From positions 1,836,001 to 1,900,000 of the forward strand of contig NC_019903.1 in the NCBI RefSeq assembly GCF_000243135.2: a stretch of DNA of 64,000 nt, read 5' to 3'. The DNA comes from Desulfitobacterium dichloroeliminans LMG P-21439. GTDB taxonomy: Bacteria > Bacillota > Desulfitobacteriia > Desulfitobacteriales > Desulfitobacteriaceae. The notes beneath the pieces are model-generated. The model was not told the DNA's origin. It saw only the letters and a program-made list of their open reading frames with translations, and did no database searches. How positions within the stretch are numbered: the first letter of the stretch is position 1; the number at the start of each line of letters is the position of its first letter. The position numbers were made by a program, and so were the translations under genes. This document shows, piece after piece, positions 8,373-16,531 of the stretch.

Positions 8373-9149
8373 ATGTTTGATGAGCGCGCGCTTTTAGCAC
8401 TCTTATTATCCCTAATTGCAGGGATGGCCACCTTATTAGGAGCAGTAATCATTTTAATCACAAAATCGAAAAGCGAAAAGATTTTGTCGGCTTCCTTAGG
8501 ATTTGCCGCAGGAGTGATGCTCTCTGTATCTTTTTTGGATTTATGGGCACAGGGTCAAGCGTCGATGGTTCAGCACTTAGGAAATAGACTGGGTGTCATT
8601 TTATCTATTGTGTTCTTATTATTAGGAATTCTCTTTGCTTTGGGTATAGATTATTTTGTACCCCATGAACACTCTGACTCCAGTGAAAACGATAAACCTC
8701 ACCAAAATCTTTACAGAGTTGGCTTTGTTTCGATGCTGGCTATCATGTTTCATAACTTTCCGGAAGGGATTGCGACCTTTAGTGCGGGGTATGAAGATTT
8801 GGCTATGGGAGTCTCCATCGCTGTGGCGATCAGTATGCACAATATCCCTGAGGGTATCACAGTAGCCATACCGATTTACTATGCTACTGGAAAAAAGAAA
8901 GAAGCGTTAAAATACACCTTTTTATCCGGAATGGCTGAGCCAATCGGCGCATTGCTAGCCTTCTTGGTCCTTCGGCCCTTCATCAATAGTTTTAACCTAG
9001 GTGCTATTTTTGCAGTTGTAGCGGGAATTATGATCTATATTGCTATCGAAGAATTGATTCCTTCTTCACGCCAATATGGTCATCCAAGGTTGGCTTTATA
9101 TGCGACATTTGCTGGAATCATGGTTATGCCCTTAAGTCATATCTTCTAA
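8373..9149 (+). CDS. zupT: ZIP family metal transporter (ZupT-like)
   Basis: 258 residues with about eight membrane segments. The ZIP metal-binding motifs HNFPEGIATF and HNIPEGITVA lie on helices IV and V, and a His/Asp loop (HEHSDSSENDKPHQ) lies between helices III and IV. The family imports Zn2+ and other divalent cations across the cytoplasmic membrane without ATP. The ATG is preceded by AGGAGAG. No metal-regulator site is obvious upstream. Confidence 0.9.
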   Translation: MFDERALLALLLSLIAGMATLLGAVIILITKSKSEKILSASLGFAAGVMLSVSFLDLWAQGQASMVQHLGNRLGVILSIVFLLLGILFALGIDYFVPHEHSDSSENDKPHQNLYRVGFVSMLAIMFHNFPEGIATFSAGYEDLAMGVSIAVAISMHNIPEGITVAIPIYYATGKKKEALKYTFLSGMAEPIGALLAFLVLRPFINSFNLGAIFAVVAGIMIYIAIEELIPSSRQYGHPRLALYATFAGIMVMPLSHIF

Positions 9150-9157
9150 CTTAATAT

Positions 9158-9212
9158 GAAGCATTTCAGCCCCTAAGCAACTGTCTAACCTGCTTAGGGG
9201 CTGAATGCTTCA
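9158..9212 (+). terminator. Strong intrinsic hairpin after zupT
   Basis: GAAGCATTTCAGCCCCTAAGCA pairs almost perfectly with its reverse copy ending at 9211, a stem of about 20 bp around an 11-base loop. It begins 9 bases after the zupT stop codon. Confidence 0.8.
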
Positions 9213-9315
9213 CAATTTTGAGTTGATCTTAGGCTATCAGATGGAAAACTCGAGTATAAAACCTCTCATAAGACGGATAATAAGGTCAGAATAATGACTT
9301 ATGAAGGTGTAGTGC

Positions 9316-10044
9316 ATGAATGAAGGTTTAGTTGTTGTTGTACGGTCTGTTATTGGTTTTTTCTCTTTGTTGATCTTTGCCAGAATCATCGGGAAGTCGC
9401 AGATCAGTCAATTAACCTTTTTCGATTACGTGCTAGGGATTACGATCGGATCCATGGCTGCCACCTTGTCAACGGATTTATCCAGTAGGGCCTGGCCCCA
9501 TTGGGTAGCCTTAGTTTCATGGGCTGCCTTAGGATACATCATGGAAAAGATCACTGTAAAATGGCGTTATGCATCAAAGTTCCTTGAAGGGGAACCGGTC
9601 ATCGTGATTATGAACGGAAAGATTATGGAAAACGTCATGAAAAAAATGAAATACACAGTATCAGAAATAATGGGTCTTCTCCGCAACAAGGGGATCTTCG
9701 ATGTCAATCAAGTCGACTTTGCCATTTTAGAACCTAATGGTCAGCTTTCTGTACTGCAAAAGCCCGAACACTTGCCCGTAACGCCTAAGGATATGAAGAT
9801 TAAAGTATCTTCCTCAGGAATTAGTACTGAACTAATCTACGATGGTATCTTTATCGAACAAAATTTAAGACAGCTCAATAAAGATAAGAAATGGCTTTTG
9901 AAAGAGCTGAAAAAGCAAGGTATCTACGATGTTTCCGAAGTTTTTTTTGCGACCTTAAACCCTGCAGGTAGTCTTTATGTGGATCGTTATGAGGACCGCT
10001 TGCAAACTATGGTGGATATAGGAGACTATAAAGGGCCTTACTAA
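9316..10044 (+). CDS. DUF421 (YetF-like) membrane protein
   Basis: 242 residues. Three N-terminal membrane helices (about residues 5-85) precede a soluble domain typical of DUF421 proteins (KFLEGEPVIVIMNGKI, then MGLLRNKGIFDVNQVDFAI). A second related segment follows (LLKELKKQGIYDVSEVFFA), so the domain is internally repeated. Bacillus homologues such as YetF and YdfS are linked to spore or membrane properties, but the biochemical role is unknown. It forms an operon with the DUF4363 gene 13 bases downstream, a recurrent pairing in Clostridia. Confidence 0.88.
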   Translation: MNEGLVVVVRSVIGFFSLLIFARIIGKSQISQLTFFDYVLGITIGSMAATLSTDLSSRAWPHWVALVSWAALGYIMEKITVKWRYASKFLEGEPVIVIMNGKIMENVMKKMKYTVSEIMGLLRNKGIFDVNQVDFAILEPNGQLSVLQKPEHLPVTPKDMKIKVSSSGISTELIYDGIFIEQNLRQLNKDKKWLLKELKKQGIYDVSEVFFATLNPAGSLYVDRYEDRLQTMVDIGDYKGPY

Positions 10045-10057
10045 GGAGAGATAGTTC

Positions 10058-10423
10058 ATGAGAAGATTCCTAGTGATTAGTATCCCCATAGTTACCATTG
10101 TCCTGTTTGCGCTTATCATGCAAAGCGGCAATGTCTTAAAACGCCCTCTAGGAAATGAAGTTGGTGTACCTAAAACAATTGAGATGATTATTCAAGATAT
10201 AAAAAATGATAATTGGGATTCCGCCATTAATCATTGGGATAGCCTATCAAAGGACTGGGATAAAGTAGTTAAGCGAGTCCAGTTTAGTGCGGAACGCAAT
10301 GAAATCGAAGGCTTATCTTTAAGCATTGCGAGCCTAAAGGGAGCCATCGAAGCCCAAGATAAATCCAGTGGACTCCAGTTATTGTATCAGGCTTATGAAC
10401 ATTGGGAAGACTTGGGTGAGTGA
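10058..10423 (+). CDS. DUF4363 family protein
   Basis: 121 residues with one N-terminal membrane anchor (about residues 4-23) and a small helical extracytoplasmic domain containing the WDSAINHWDSLSKDW motif region. It is preceded by AAGGAGAG and follows the DUF421 gene closely, as in other spore formers. The 3' end overlaps the convergent xpt gene by 31 bases. Function is unknown; a partner role for the DUF421 protein is inferred. Confidence 0.8.
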   Translation: MRRFLVISIPIVTIVLFALIMQSGNVLKRPLGNEVGVPKTIEMIIQDIKNDNWDSAINHWDSLSKDWDKVVKRVQFSAERNEIEGLSLSIASLKGAIEAQDKSSGLQLLYQAYEHWEDLGE

Positions 10424-10989
10424 AAGTAGACTTGTCCATTTTCGATTTTTTCGATTATGGCTAAGGACTCTAACTGGATTCCATGCTCTTCGATGAGCTG
10501 CCGCCCACCTTGAAATCCTTTTTCGATAGCGATTCCGATACCCGCAACCTTTGAACCACTTTGTTTGAGCAAGTCTAATAAGCCCATAAGAGCGGCACCA
10601 CTGGCGAGGAAATCATCAATAATTAAGATTGTGTCGGTGGGACTCAAGAAGTTCTTCGAAACCTTAATGGTGTATTCCTGATTTTTGGTATATGAGAAAA
10701 CTTGAGCTGAATAGACATCTTCACTCATATTTAAGCCGGCGTGTTTTTTAGCAAATACAACGGGCACATAACCGAAATATTGAGATGCGATGCTAGCAAT
10801 AGCAATCCCGGAGGTCTCGATTGTTAAGATTTTAGTGATATTTTTATTAGCAAAGCGGCGTTGAAATTCTTTACCCATTTCATTAAACAATTTAATATCT
10901 AATTGATGATTCAAGAAACTATCCACTTGAATGATCCGATTGTCATGAATTTTGCCGTAAGTCCTTATATTCTCCTGTAAGAGATCCAT
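10393..10989 (-). CDS. xpt: Xanthine phosphoribosyltransferase
   Basis: About 198 residues from the ATG at 10989 (MDLLQENIRTYGKI). It salvages xanthine to XMP using PRPP. The PRPP-binding motif is ILIIDDFLASGAAL (about residues 120-135), and the early region TSGIAIA matches the Xpt family. An AGGAG lies 11 bases upstream, slightly far. Xpt genes often carry a purine riboswitch, but I cannot find its conserved core here; instead a short hairpin sits in the leader. The tail overlaps the convergent DUF4363 gene by 31 bases. Confidence 0.92.
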   Translation of the reverse strand: MDLLQENIRTYGKIHDNRIIQVDSFLNHQLDIKLFNEMGKEFQRRFANKNITKILTIETSGIAIASIASQYFGYVPVVFAKKHAGLNMSEDVYSAQVFSYTKNQEYTIKVSKNFLSPTDTILIIDDFLASGAALMGLLDLLKQSGSKVAGIGIAIEKGFQGGRQLIEEHGIQLESLAIIEKIENGQVYFHSPKSSQCS

Positions 10990-11022
10990 TATATTCGTTA
11001 CTCCTTTTTGGAAATAATTAAA

Positions 11023-11042
11023 ACTCCTAAACACTTAGGAGT
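11023..11042 (-). promoter_or_regulatory. Leader hairpin upstream of xpt
   Basis: ACTCCTAA pairs with TTAGGAGT across a 4-base loop. On the minus strand it is followed by TTTAATTATTT and then the xpt ribosome binding site. It could be an attenuator-type terminator for xpt, but no aptamer is recognisable upstream. Confidence 0.35.
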
Positions 11043-11099
11043 CATTTTTATATATAGTAATTAGGATAACTGGAGCCACCAAAAAAATCAATAACAAAA

Positions 11100-11132
11100 T
11101 TGCCCTTCTAGCATATATAACTAGAAGGGCAA
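11100..11132 (-). terminator. Terminator of the cell-wall amidase gene
   Basis: TGCCCTTCTAG pairs perfectly with CTAGAAGGGCA across a 9-11 base loop. Read on the minus strand it is followed by a T-rich tract (AATTTTGTTATTGATTTTTTT), as expected for an intrinsic terminator after the gene ending at 11195. Confidence 0.8.
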
Positions 11133-11194
11133 AGCCTAGAACAATCAATTAATTAACAGTTTTAGAGAAAACTATGAGTCATTTCAATTTGCAA

Positions 11195-13759
11195 TTAGTC
11201 TATTGGAATAGGGGTGGTGTAATAAGCGTAGATTCCACGGAATATGCCTGCAGCAACGTTTTGGCGGAAAGTAGGGTTTTGTAGACGTGCTTCTTCATAT
11301 GTGTTGGAAATGAAAGCAGTCTCTAAGAGAATCGATGGCATATTTGTGTTCTTTAGAACGTAGAATCCTGCTTGTTTTACCCCACGGTCTCTGGTGTCAA
11401 GGGCACTGATCACAGCAGTACGAATACTGCCGGCAAGATGAAGGCTTTCATTCTTTTTGGGATTAGCAGATGAATAATAAACTGAGGTTCCATTAGTGAC
11501 AGGATTTGTGAAAGCATCGTTATGAATGCTGATGAATAGATCGGCATTACAAGAATTTGCTACAGCTACTCGAGCTTTCAGGTCTTCAAGTTCTGTATAT
11601 TTGACAGCAGGTGAACAATCTTCATCACGTGTCATAAGAACTTCGGCTCCAGCTTGAGTTAAGATATCTTTTAGCGCTTGGGCTATTCCTAGGGTGTTAT
11701 CCTTTTCATAGGTTCTAGAGGGGCCTACAGCACCGACATCCGGCCCTCCATGGCCAGGGTCAATCATAATCGTTTTTCCGGCTAAAGCTAACTCGGGAAT
11801 GCCGGCAAAGGGATCAACCAAAACTTCTTGAGAAGGGTCATAGACTAAATCATCTGGTTGAAGAGGTGGGGGTGTTTCGGGATCTTCACCGCTCAAGGGT
11901 GGTTCTTCATCAGTCTCGATTTTCGCCGGTAGGGCAGGAAACTCTCGTTGATTTTCGGGATGCTTTGATTGGGTCTTGCCTTCAATGATGGATTGAGTTG
12001 TTGGGCTAATAACTCCGGATCCACCTAAGATGTAGACCGTTCCATTAATACTCAAATCAACAGAGACTTCAGGGGTTGAGACATCCGGTGTTGAATCATC
12101 ATTCTCAACAGGATTCACGTTAGGGTCGGGGTCTTGTTTGGTATCGTTATGGTTGCCTTCTACGGTATCCACATACTCTCCGGCAGCCCAACCTGTTTGT
12201 GATTGATAGGTTAATTTATACCAACCATTTTCTTCGGCGATAATCTCTATGGTAGTGTCCACAGGAACGGTAATCAGCTTTTCTCCTGAAGAAGAGGGGG
12301 TAGCTCTAAGATTTAGACCGTTTGCCGCTGTAATTAGGCCTCTTTTGATTTGGGATGTATTGTCCTGCTCAGAAGCGGAAGAAGGAGATGAACTCAAAGC
12401 TACATATTCTGCAGAAATCCAACCTGTTTGCGATTGGTAGGTGGTTTTATACCAACCCGTTTGCTCCTCAATGATTTGAATGGTTGTGTCTTTTGGTATT
12501 GTAACTAATTTCTCACCGGTTGAGGAGGGAGTCAGGCGAAGATTGAGCCCAGCTGAGGAAGTTATAATTCCTTCGCGTTTTTTATCGGTAGCAGTTGGAG
12601 GATTCTGTTGATTAGGCGAGGTTTGATCAATAAGAGTTATGTATTCGGCGGAAATCCAGCCGGTATGAGATTCAAAAGAGGTCTTGTACCAACCATTCTT
12701 TTCTTCCAGAAGGGTAAGGGTTGTTCCATGAGGAATGGTAGTAACTTTTGCTCCGGAAGAAGAGGGGGTTTCACGTAGATTAAGTCCTCCGGAGGGAATG
12801 ACGCTTGCTTGCTGCGGTTTGATTGTTGGCGTTTCTATAATCTTGGGCGGCGGCTCGACTTTCATGTGTTCGCGCATGTAAGTATAAACTGGGGAAGGAA
12901 CATCTTGTTTTTCAGTGAGGAGGAGGGGAGCCTTCGCTTTAGCTGCTAAAACAGTTCCCGCCACAGCATCAGGAAAGGTAATTCCCGAGGCGAGAAAGAG
13001 ATCGTCAGTTTCATACGCATCGTTCACATAGGAAACCACAGAGGCATTGGTTTCATAGCGGTTTTGCCCTCCGAGGCGAGTTGTTATAGTGAAGCCGTTA
13101 TCCGTGAGTCCTGAGGAAGGGATGACTCCTTCTCCGCCGATAACGATAATCTCGCTTGGCTGTGTTTCATTCAAATACGCGAGAACCAATTCGGGTATTT
13201 TCTTTGAAGTGAGAACGATGGGAATTTGTTTGATGCCAGCAAAGCTTGCTGCGGATAAGGCATCAGGAAAATCATCCCCGTTAGCAAGAATGACAGTATC
13301 ACTAGGCACTTGTTGCGCCAGGAGAATGGAGGTCTCGTAACGGTTCGTACCACCGATTCGTTCCACTTCAACGGGAAAGTCGAATTTACCCAATTCTTCT
13401 TCAATGGAAGGTTTAAGAACTCCGGTCCCTCCTAAGAGAACCACTTTTTGAGGTTGTAAGCGGATAATCTCCTCTTTTACCCGGGAATCCAGCGCATTAC
13501 CTTGGGTAAGTAGAATGGGGGCGTCAAGATTCACGGCAAAGGGAGTAGAGGCGATGGAATCAGGATAGTCACCGTATTCGCACAAAATTATAGTCTCAGC
13601 CGTTGTCCAACCTTTATGGGATATACTAAGGGCAGTTTCAACTCGGTCTTGCCCTGCAATTCGTTCAATGGGGTAAGCTAAGGGGCTTGCGGAAGTTACG
13701 CTAGAAGTACTGAACACAAAGGTAAGTGAAACGATTATGGTCAATATTATTTTTTTCAC
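11195..13759 (-). CDS. N-acetylmuramoyl-L-alanine amidase with CWB2 and SH3b repeats
   Basis: About 854 residues from the GTG at 13759, which has GAGAGG 8 bases upstream and begins directly at a signal peptide (VKKIILTIIVSLTFVFSTSS). Two complete CWB2 cell-wall-binding modules follow (RIAGQDRVETA, RIGGTNRYETS), then most of a third (RLGGQNRYETN). Next come three SH3b domains, each with GLNLR and GWYK motifs. A detached CWB2-like end (VYILGGSGVIS) comes after them. The C-terminal amidase_3 domain has the zinc motif MIDPGHGG, Glu in YEKDNT and ISIHNDAF. The secreted enzyme cleaves the amide bond between MurNAc and the stem peptide. Confidence 0.92.
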   Translation of the reverse strand: MKKIILTIIVSLTFVFSTSSVTSASPLAYPIERIAGQDRVETALSISHKGWTTAETIILCEYGDYPDSIASTPFAVNLDAPILLTQGNALDSRVKEEIIRLQPQKVVLLGGTGVLKPSIEEELGKFDFPVEVERIGGTNRYETSILLAQQVPSDTVILANGDDFPDALSAASFAGIKQIPIVLTSKKIPELVLAYLNETQPSEIIVIGGEGVIPSSGLTDNGFTITTRLGGQNRYETNASVVSYVNDAYETDDLFLASGITFPDAVAGTVLAAKAKAPLLLTEKQDVPSPVYTYMREHMKVEPPPKIIETPTIKPQQASVIPSGGLNLRETPSSSGAKVTTIPHGTTLTLLEEKNGWYKTSFESHTGWISAEYITLIDQTSPNQQNPPTATDKKREGIITSSAGLNLRLTPSSTGEKLVTIPKDTTIQIIEEQTGWYKTTYQSQTGWISAEYVALSSSPSSASEQDNTSQIKRGLITAANGLNLRATPSSSGEKLITVPVDTTIEIIAEENGWYKLTYQSQTGWAAGEYVDTVEGNHNDTKQDPDPNVNPVENDDSTPDVSTPEVSVDLSINGTVYILGGSGVISPTTQSIIEGKTQSKHPENQREFPALPAKIETDEEPPLSGEDPETPPPLQPDDLVYDPSQEVLVDPFAGIPELALAGKTIMIDPGHGGPDVGAVGPSRTYEKDNTLGIAQALKDILTQAGAEVLMTRDEDCSPAVKYTELEDLKARVAVANSCNADLFISIHNDAFTNPVTNGTSVYYSSANPKKNESLHLAGSIRTAVISALDTRDRGVKQAGFYVLKNTNMPSILLETAFISNTYEEARLQNPTFRQNVAAGIFRGIYAYYTTPIPID
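12160..12820 (-). repeat. Three SH3b-coding repeats
   Basis: Three related units of about 180-230 bases each encode SH3b domains separated by Thr/Ser/Pro linkers. Conserved points in each are GLNLR-TPSS-GEK and GWYK----QTGW--EY. The second and third units are closest to each other. They lie inside the third CWB2 module of the amidase. Confidence 0.75.
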
Positions 13760-13965
13760 TATCTTATCCTCTCCCAAACATCTTGTCTGCATGTCGATTA
13801 TACCATAATAATTGGTAGAATTAAGTGCAAAAGATGTAAAATAGGAAAAAAGGCCCATGATTTCGTCGAAAGTTCAAGTGTGAAAAAACACCTTCAGTAA
13901 ACTATACATAAAATGCTGTGGTTATCTCACATACTAACAAAAAAGTAGCTTGGAGAGTGAGAGCA

Positions 13966-14286
13966 ATGAATCATACTGAAGAGATCCAATCCATTAAACG
14001 AATAGTTTATTACATACTCGGTGTCATAGAAGTCTTATTAGCCTTTCGCTTCATCTTAAAACTCTTGGGAGCGAATCCGGCCAGCGGATTCGTGTCAGGA
14101 ATTTATACGATGACCAATATTTTCCTAAGTCCTTTCACGGGGATCTTTCGCACAGCCTCCGCACGCGGGGTTGAAACTCAGGCCGTTATAGAACCTGCTA
14201 ACCTTGTCGCAATGCTTGTTTATGCTGTGATTGCCTGGGGAATAGTCAAACTTATCGAAATCCTTAAACGCCCGAATAAGGTTTGA
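13966..14286 (+). CDS. YggT family membrane protein
   Basis: About 106 residues from the ATG at 13966; an in-frame GTG at 13918 is possible but has no good ribosome binding site. Two hydrophobic segments flank the family core (LLAFRFILKLLGANPASGF ... LSPFTGIF). YggT proteins are small membrane proteins connected with osmotic stress or cell division clusters, with no known enzyme activity. It stands alone between the divergent amidase gene and the topoisomerase pair. Confidence 0.82.
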   Translation: MNHTEEIQSIKRIVYYILGVIEVLLAFRFILKLLGANPASGFVSGIYTMTNIFLSPFTGIFRTASARGVETQAVIEPANLVAMLVYAVIAWGIVKLIEILKRPNKV

Positions 14287-14594
14287 GATACTCATAATTT
14301 ACTGAGGTTGCTTTATTGGTTACAGTGGTCGCAATGCTATTAAGGGGTTTTGACAAACTAAAACTGAAACTGGTAGACTATAAAATATAGCCCGCATAGC
14401 TTAGGCGGGCTTTTTCTAATGACTTTCTATCGAATGACTGTCTATATTAGGCGAATGCTATTATTATAGAGAAAAATACTCGATAAATAGACTGTATGGT
14501 ATAATAATAAAGCTTGCCATCTATTATTTTTTTTGCTAATTAATGAAGTATAATGTGAGATATCCAGGTCAGATATCGAAAGGGAGGAACCACT
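14287..14594. other. Intergenic region before the topoisomerase pair
   Basis: 308 bases. It holds the yggT terminator (14389-14416), then an AT-rich stretch with possible TATAAT -10 boxes at about 14500 and 14550, for which I cannot pair a convincing -35. A short GATATC-N7-GATATC repeat lies just before the ribosome binding site of the topoisomerase B gene. No gene is visible. Confidence 0.5.
14389..14416 (+). terminator. Intrinsic terminator after yggT
   Basis: AGCCCGC (14389-14395) pairs with GCGGGCT (14405-14411) and is followed by TTTTC, a classic GC stem with a T-tail. Confidence 0.85.
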
Positions 14595-16511
14595 TTGTCC
14601 ATGGATTCAAACTATAATGCAGAGTCGATTCAAGTTCTGGAAGGTTTGGAAGCTGTACGCAAACGTCCAGGTATGTATATTGGTTCTATTGGCAGCAAGG
14701 GCTTACACCATTGTGCTTGGGAGATTATTGATAATGCCATTGATGAAGCAGGAGCAGGTTTTTGCACTCGGATTGATGTTGCTCTCAACCTTGAGGGATC
14801 CTTGACCGTAAAGGATAATGGTCGTGGTATTCCTATTGATATCCATCCTATTAAAAAAATTCCAGCCGTGAGACTTGCTTTTGAACAACTCCATGCCGGG
14901 GGAAAATTTGACGGTAATGCTTATAAGACCTCGGGAGGTCTTCATGGTGTTGGTGCTAGCGTTGTCAATGCTTTATCAACTTTTCTGGTAGTGGAAGTCA
15001 GTCGTGAAGGTAAAATTTTCCGTCTTGAATATGAAAATGGGGGAAAACTGAAATCTGATCTTAAAGTGGTGAAAAAAGGTGTTAAAGGGAGCGGTACTCA
15101 AGTGACCTTTAAGCCTGATTCACTTATTTTCAGAGAGAGTATCAATTTTAAATTTGATATACTTCGTAGCAGACTGATGGAACTTGCCTTTTTAAATCCC
15201 GGTCTCATGATTGTCTTGACCGATAACCGCAAGGAACCTCGGAGTGAAACTTTCCAATCTCAAAATGGTGTTATCGGCTTTGTTGAACACCTTAATAAAG
15301 AATCCGATTTTAATGCAGTACATAAAAAGCCCATCCATTTTAAAGGAGAAAAGGAAGAAGTCGTCGTTGAATGTGCTATTCAGTATAACGATGGGGAAGA
15401 CGAGCACCTTCGTTCCTACGTCAATAATATCCCGACCGACGAAGGGGGAACTCACGAGTCTGGATTTCGTATGGCCTTGACCAAGGTCTTTAATGCCTAT
15501 GGAAAGAAAAACAATCTGTTCAAGAAGGATGAAAACCTCATTGGAGATGATTTAAAGGATGGCTTAACCTGCGTTCTCTCAGTGAAAGTGCGGGAGCCCC
15601 AGTTTGAAGGACAGACAAAAACCAAGCTATCGAATATGGAAGTAGAAGGAATTGTCCAATCCCTGACCAACGAAGGAATCAGCATCTTCTTTGAACAAAA
15701 CCCCACAGTAGCAAAAGATGCCATTAATCGCACTCTAACCACTTGTTTAGAACGATTAGCTGCCAAGCGAGCAAAAGAGTTGAAAAAGAAGGCTCGGGAT
15801 GCTGAAGTGAAGGCCCTCAGTGGGAAGCTAGCAGCTTGCAGCGAAAAGGATCGGAATCGGAATGAACTATATTTAGTGGAGGGAGACAGTGCGGGTGGTT
15901 CGGCCAAGACGGGGAGAGATCGCCGTTTTCAGGCTATTCTCCCTTTAAGAGGAAAAGTCATTAATACCTATCGTGCTAAGATGGATAAGGTTCTGGAGAA
16001 TGAAGAAATACGTAGTATGATTACAGCTATCGGGGCAGGAGTTGGGAAAGAATTCGAAGCAGATAAGTCCAATTATGCTCGGGTCTGCATTATGACTGAT
16101 GCGGATATCGATGGAGCGCATATACGCTGTTTATTGCTCACCTTCTTTTTCCGCTATATGAAGCCACTCATCCTAAGTGGAAGAGTCTATATTGCCCAGG
16201 CTCCTTTGTATAAAGTAGAAAAGGAAAAGGGTAGGCTAGTCCGTTATGCCTATGATGAGAATGAGCTAAAAGAAGCCATGAAGGAATTGGGCAAAAATGC
16301 TAAGATTCAGCGCTATAAAGGACTGGGAGAGATGAACCCTGAACAACTCTGGGAAACCACCCTCAATCCTGTCAATCGACGGATGATTCAAGTAACTATT
16401 GATGATGCCCTTGAGGCCGAACGAAAGCTGAAGATTCTCATGAGCGAACAAGTGGATCCTCGCCGAGAATTTTTAATGGATAATATCGTATTTACCGAAG
16501 ACGATATGTAA
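14595..16511 (+). CDS. parE: Type IIA topoisomerase B subunit (ParE-like)
   Basis: 638 residues starting at a TTG with GGAGG 7 bases upstream; the ATG two codons later is too far from that site. The GHKL ATPase domain shows EIIDNAIDEA, KDNGRGIP and SGGLHGVGAS. The TOPRIM domain shows EGDSAGGSA and the metal motif DADIDGAHI. It works with the A subunit 20 bases downstream to pass DNA duplexes through each other. No dnaA or recF neighbours are present, so this is probably the topoisomerase IV pair rather than the origin-linked gyrase. A second gyrase B is the alternative. Confidence 0.88.
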   Translation: MSMDSNYNAESIQVLEGLEAVRKRPGMYIGSIGSKGLHHCAWEIIDNAIDEAGAGFCTRIDVALNLEGSLTVKDNGRGIPIDIHPIKKIPAVRLAFEQLHAGGKFDGNAYKTSGGLHGVGASVVNALSTFLVVEVSREGKIFRLEYENGGKLKSDLKVVKKGVKGSGTQVTFKPDSLIFRESINFKFDILRSRLMELAFLNPGLMIVLTDNRKEPRSETFQSQNGVIGFVEHLNKESDFNAVHKKPIHFKGEKEEVVVECAIQYNDGEDEHLRSYVNNIPTDEGGTHESGFRMALTKVFNAYGKKNNLFKKDENLIGDDLKDGLTCVLSVKVREPQFEGQTKTKLSNMEVEGIVQSLTNEGISIFFEQNPTVAKDAINRTLTTCLERLAAKRAKELKKKARDAEVKALSGKLAACSEKDRNRNELYLVEGDSAGGSAKTGRDRRFQAILPLRGKVINTYRAKMDKVLENEEIRSMITAIGAGVGKEFEADKSNYARVCIMTDADIDGAHIRCLLLTFFFRYMKPLILSGRVYIAQAPLYKVEKEKGRLVRYAYDENELKEAMKELGKNAKIQRYKGLGEMNPEQLWETTLNPVNRRMIQVTIDDALEAERKLKILMSEQVDPRREFLMDNIVFTEDDM

Positions 16512-16531
16512 ATTCGAGTTGAGGTGAAAGT

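Noticed and set aside
11043-11195. Purine riboswitch upstream of xpt
   Set aside because: I looked for the conserved loop cores of the purine aptamer on the minus strand and could not find them; only simple hairpins are present.
12249-13340. Plus-strand frames over the amidase SH3b and CWB2 repeats
   Set aside because: They arise from the repeat structure of the minus-strand gene and match no known protein type.
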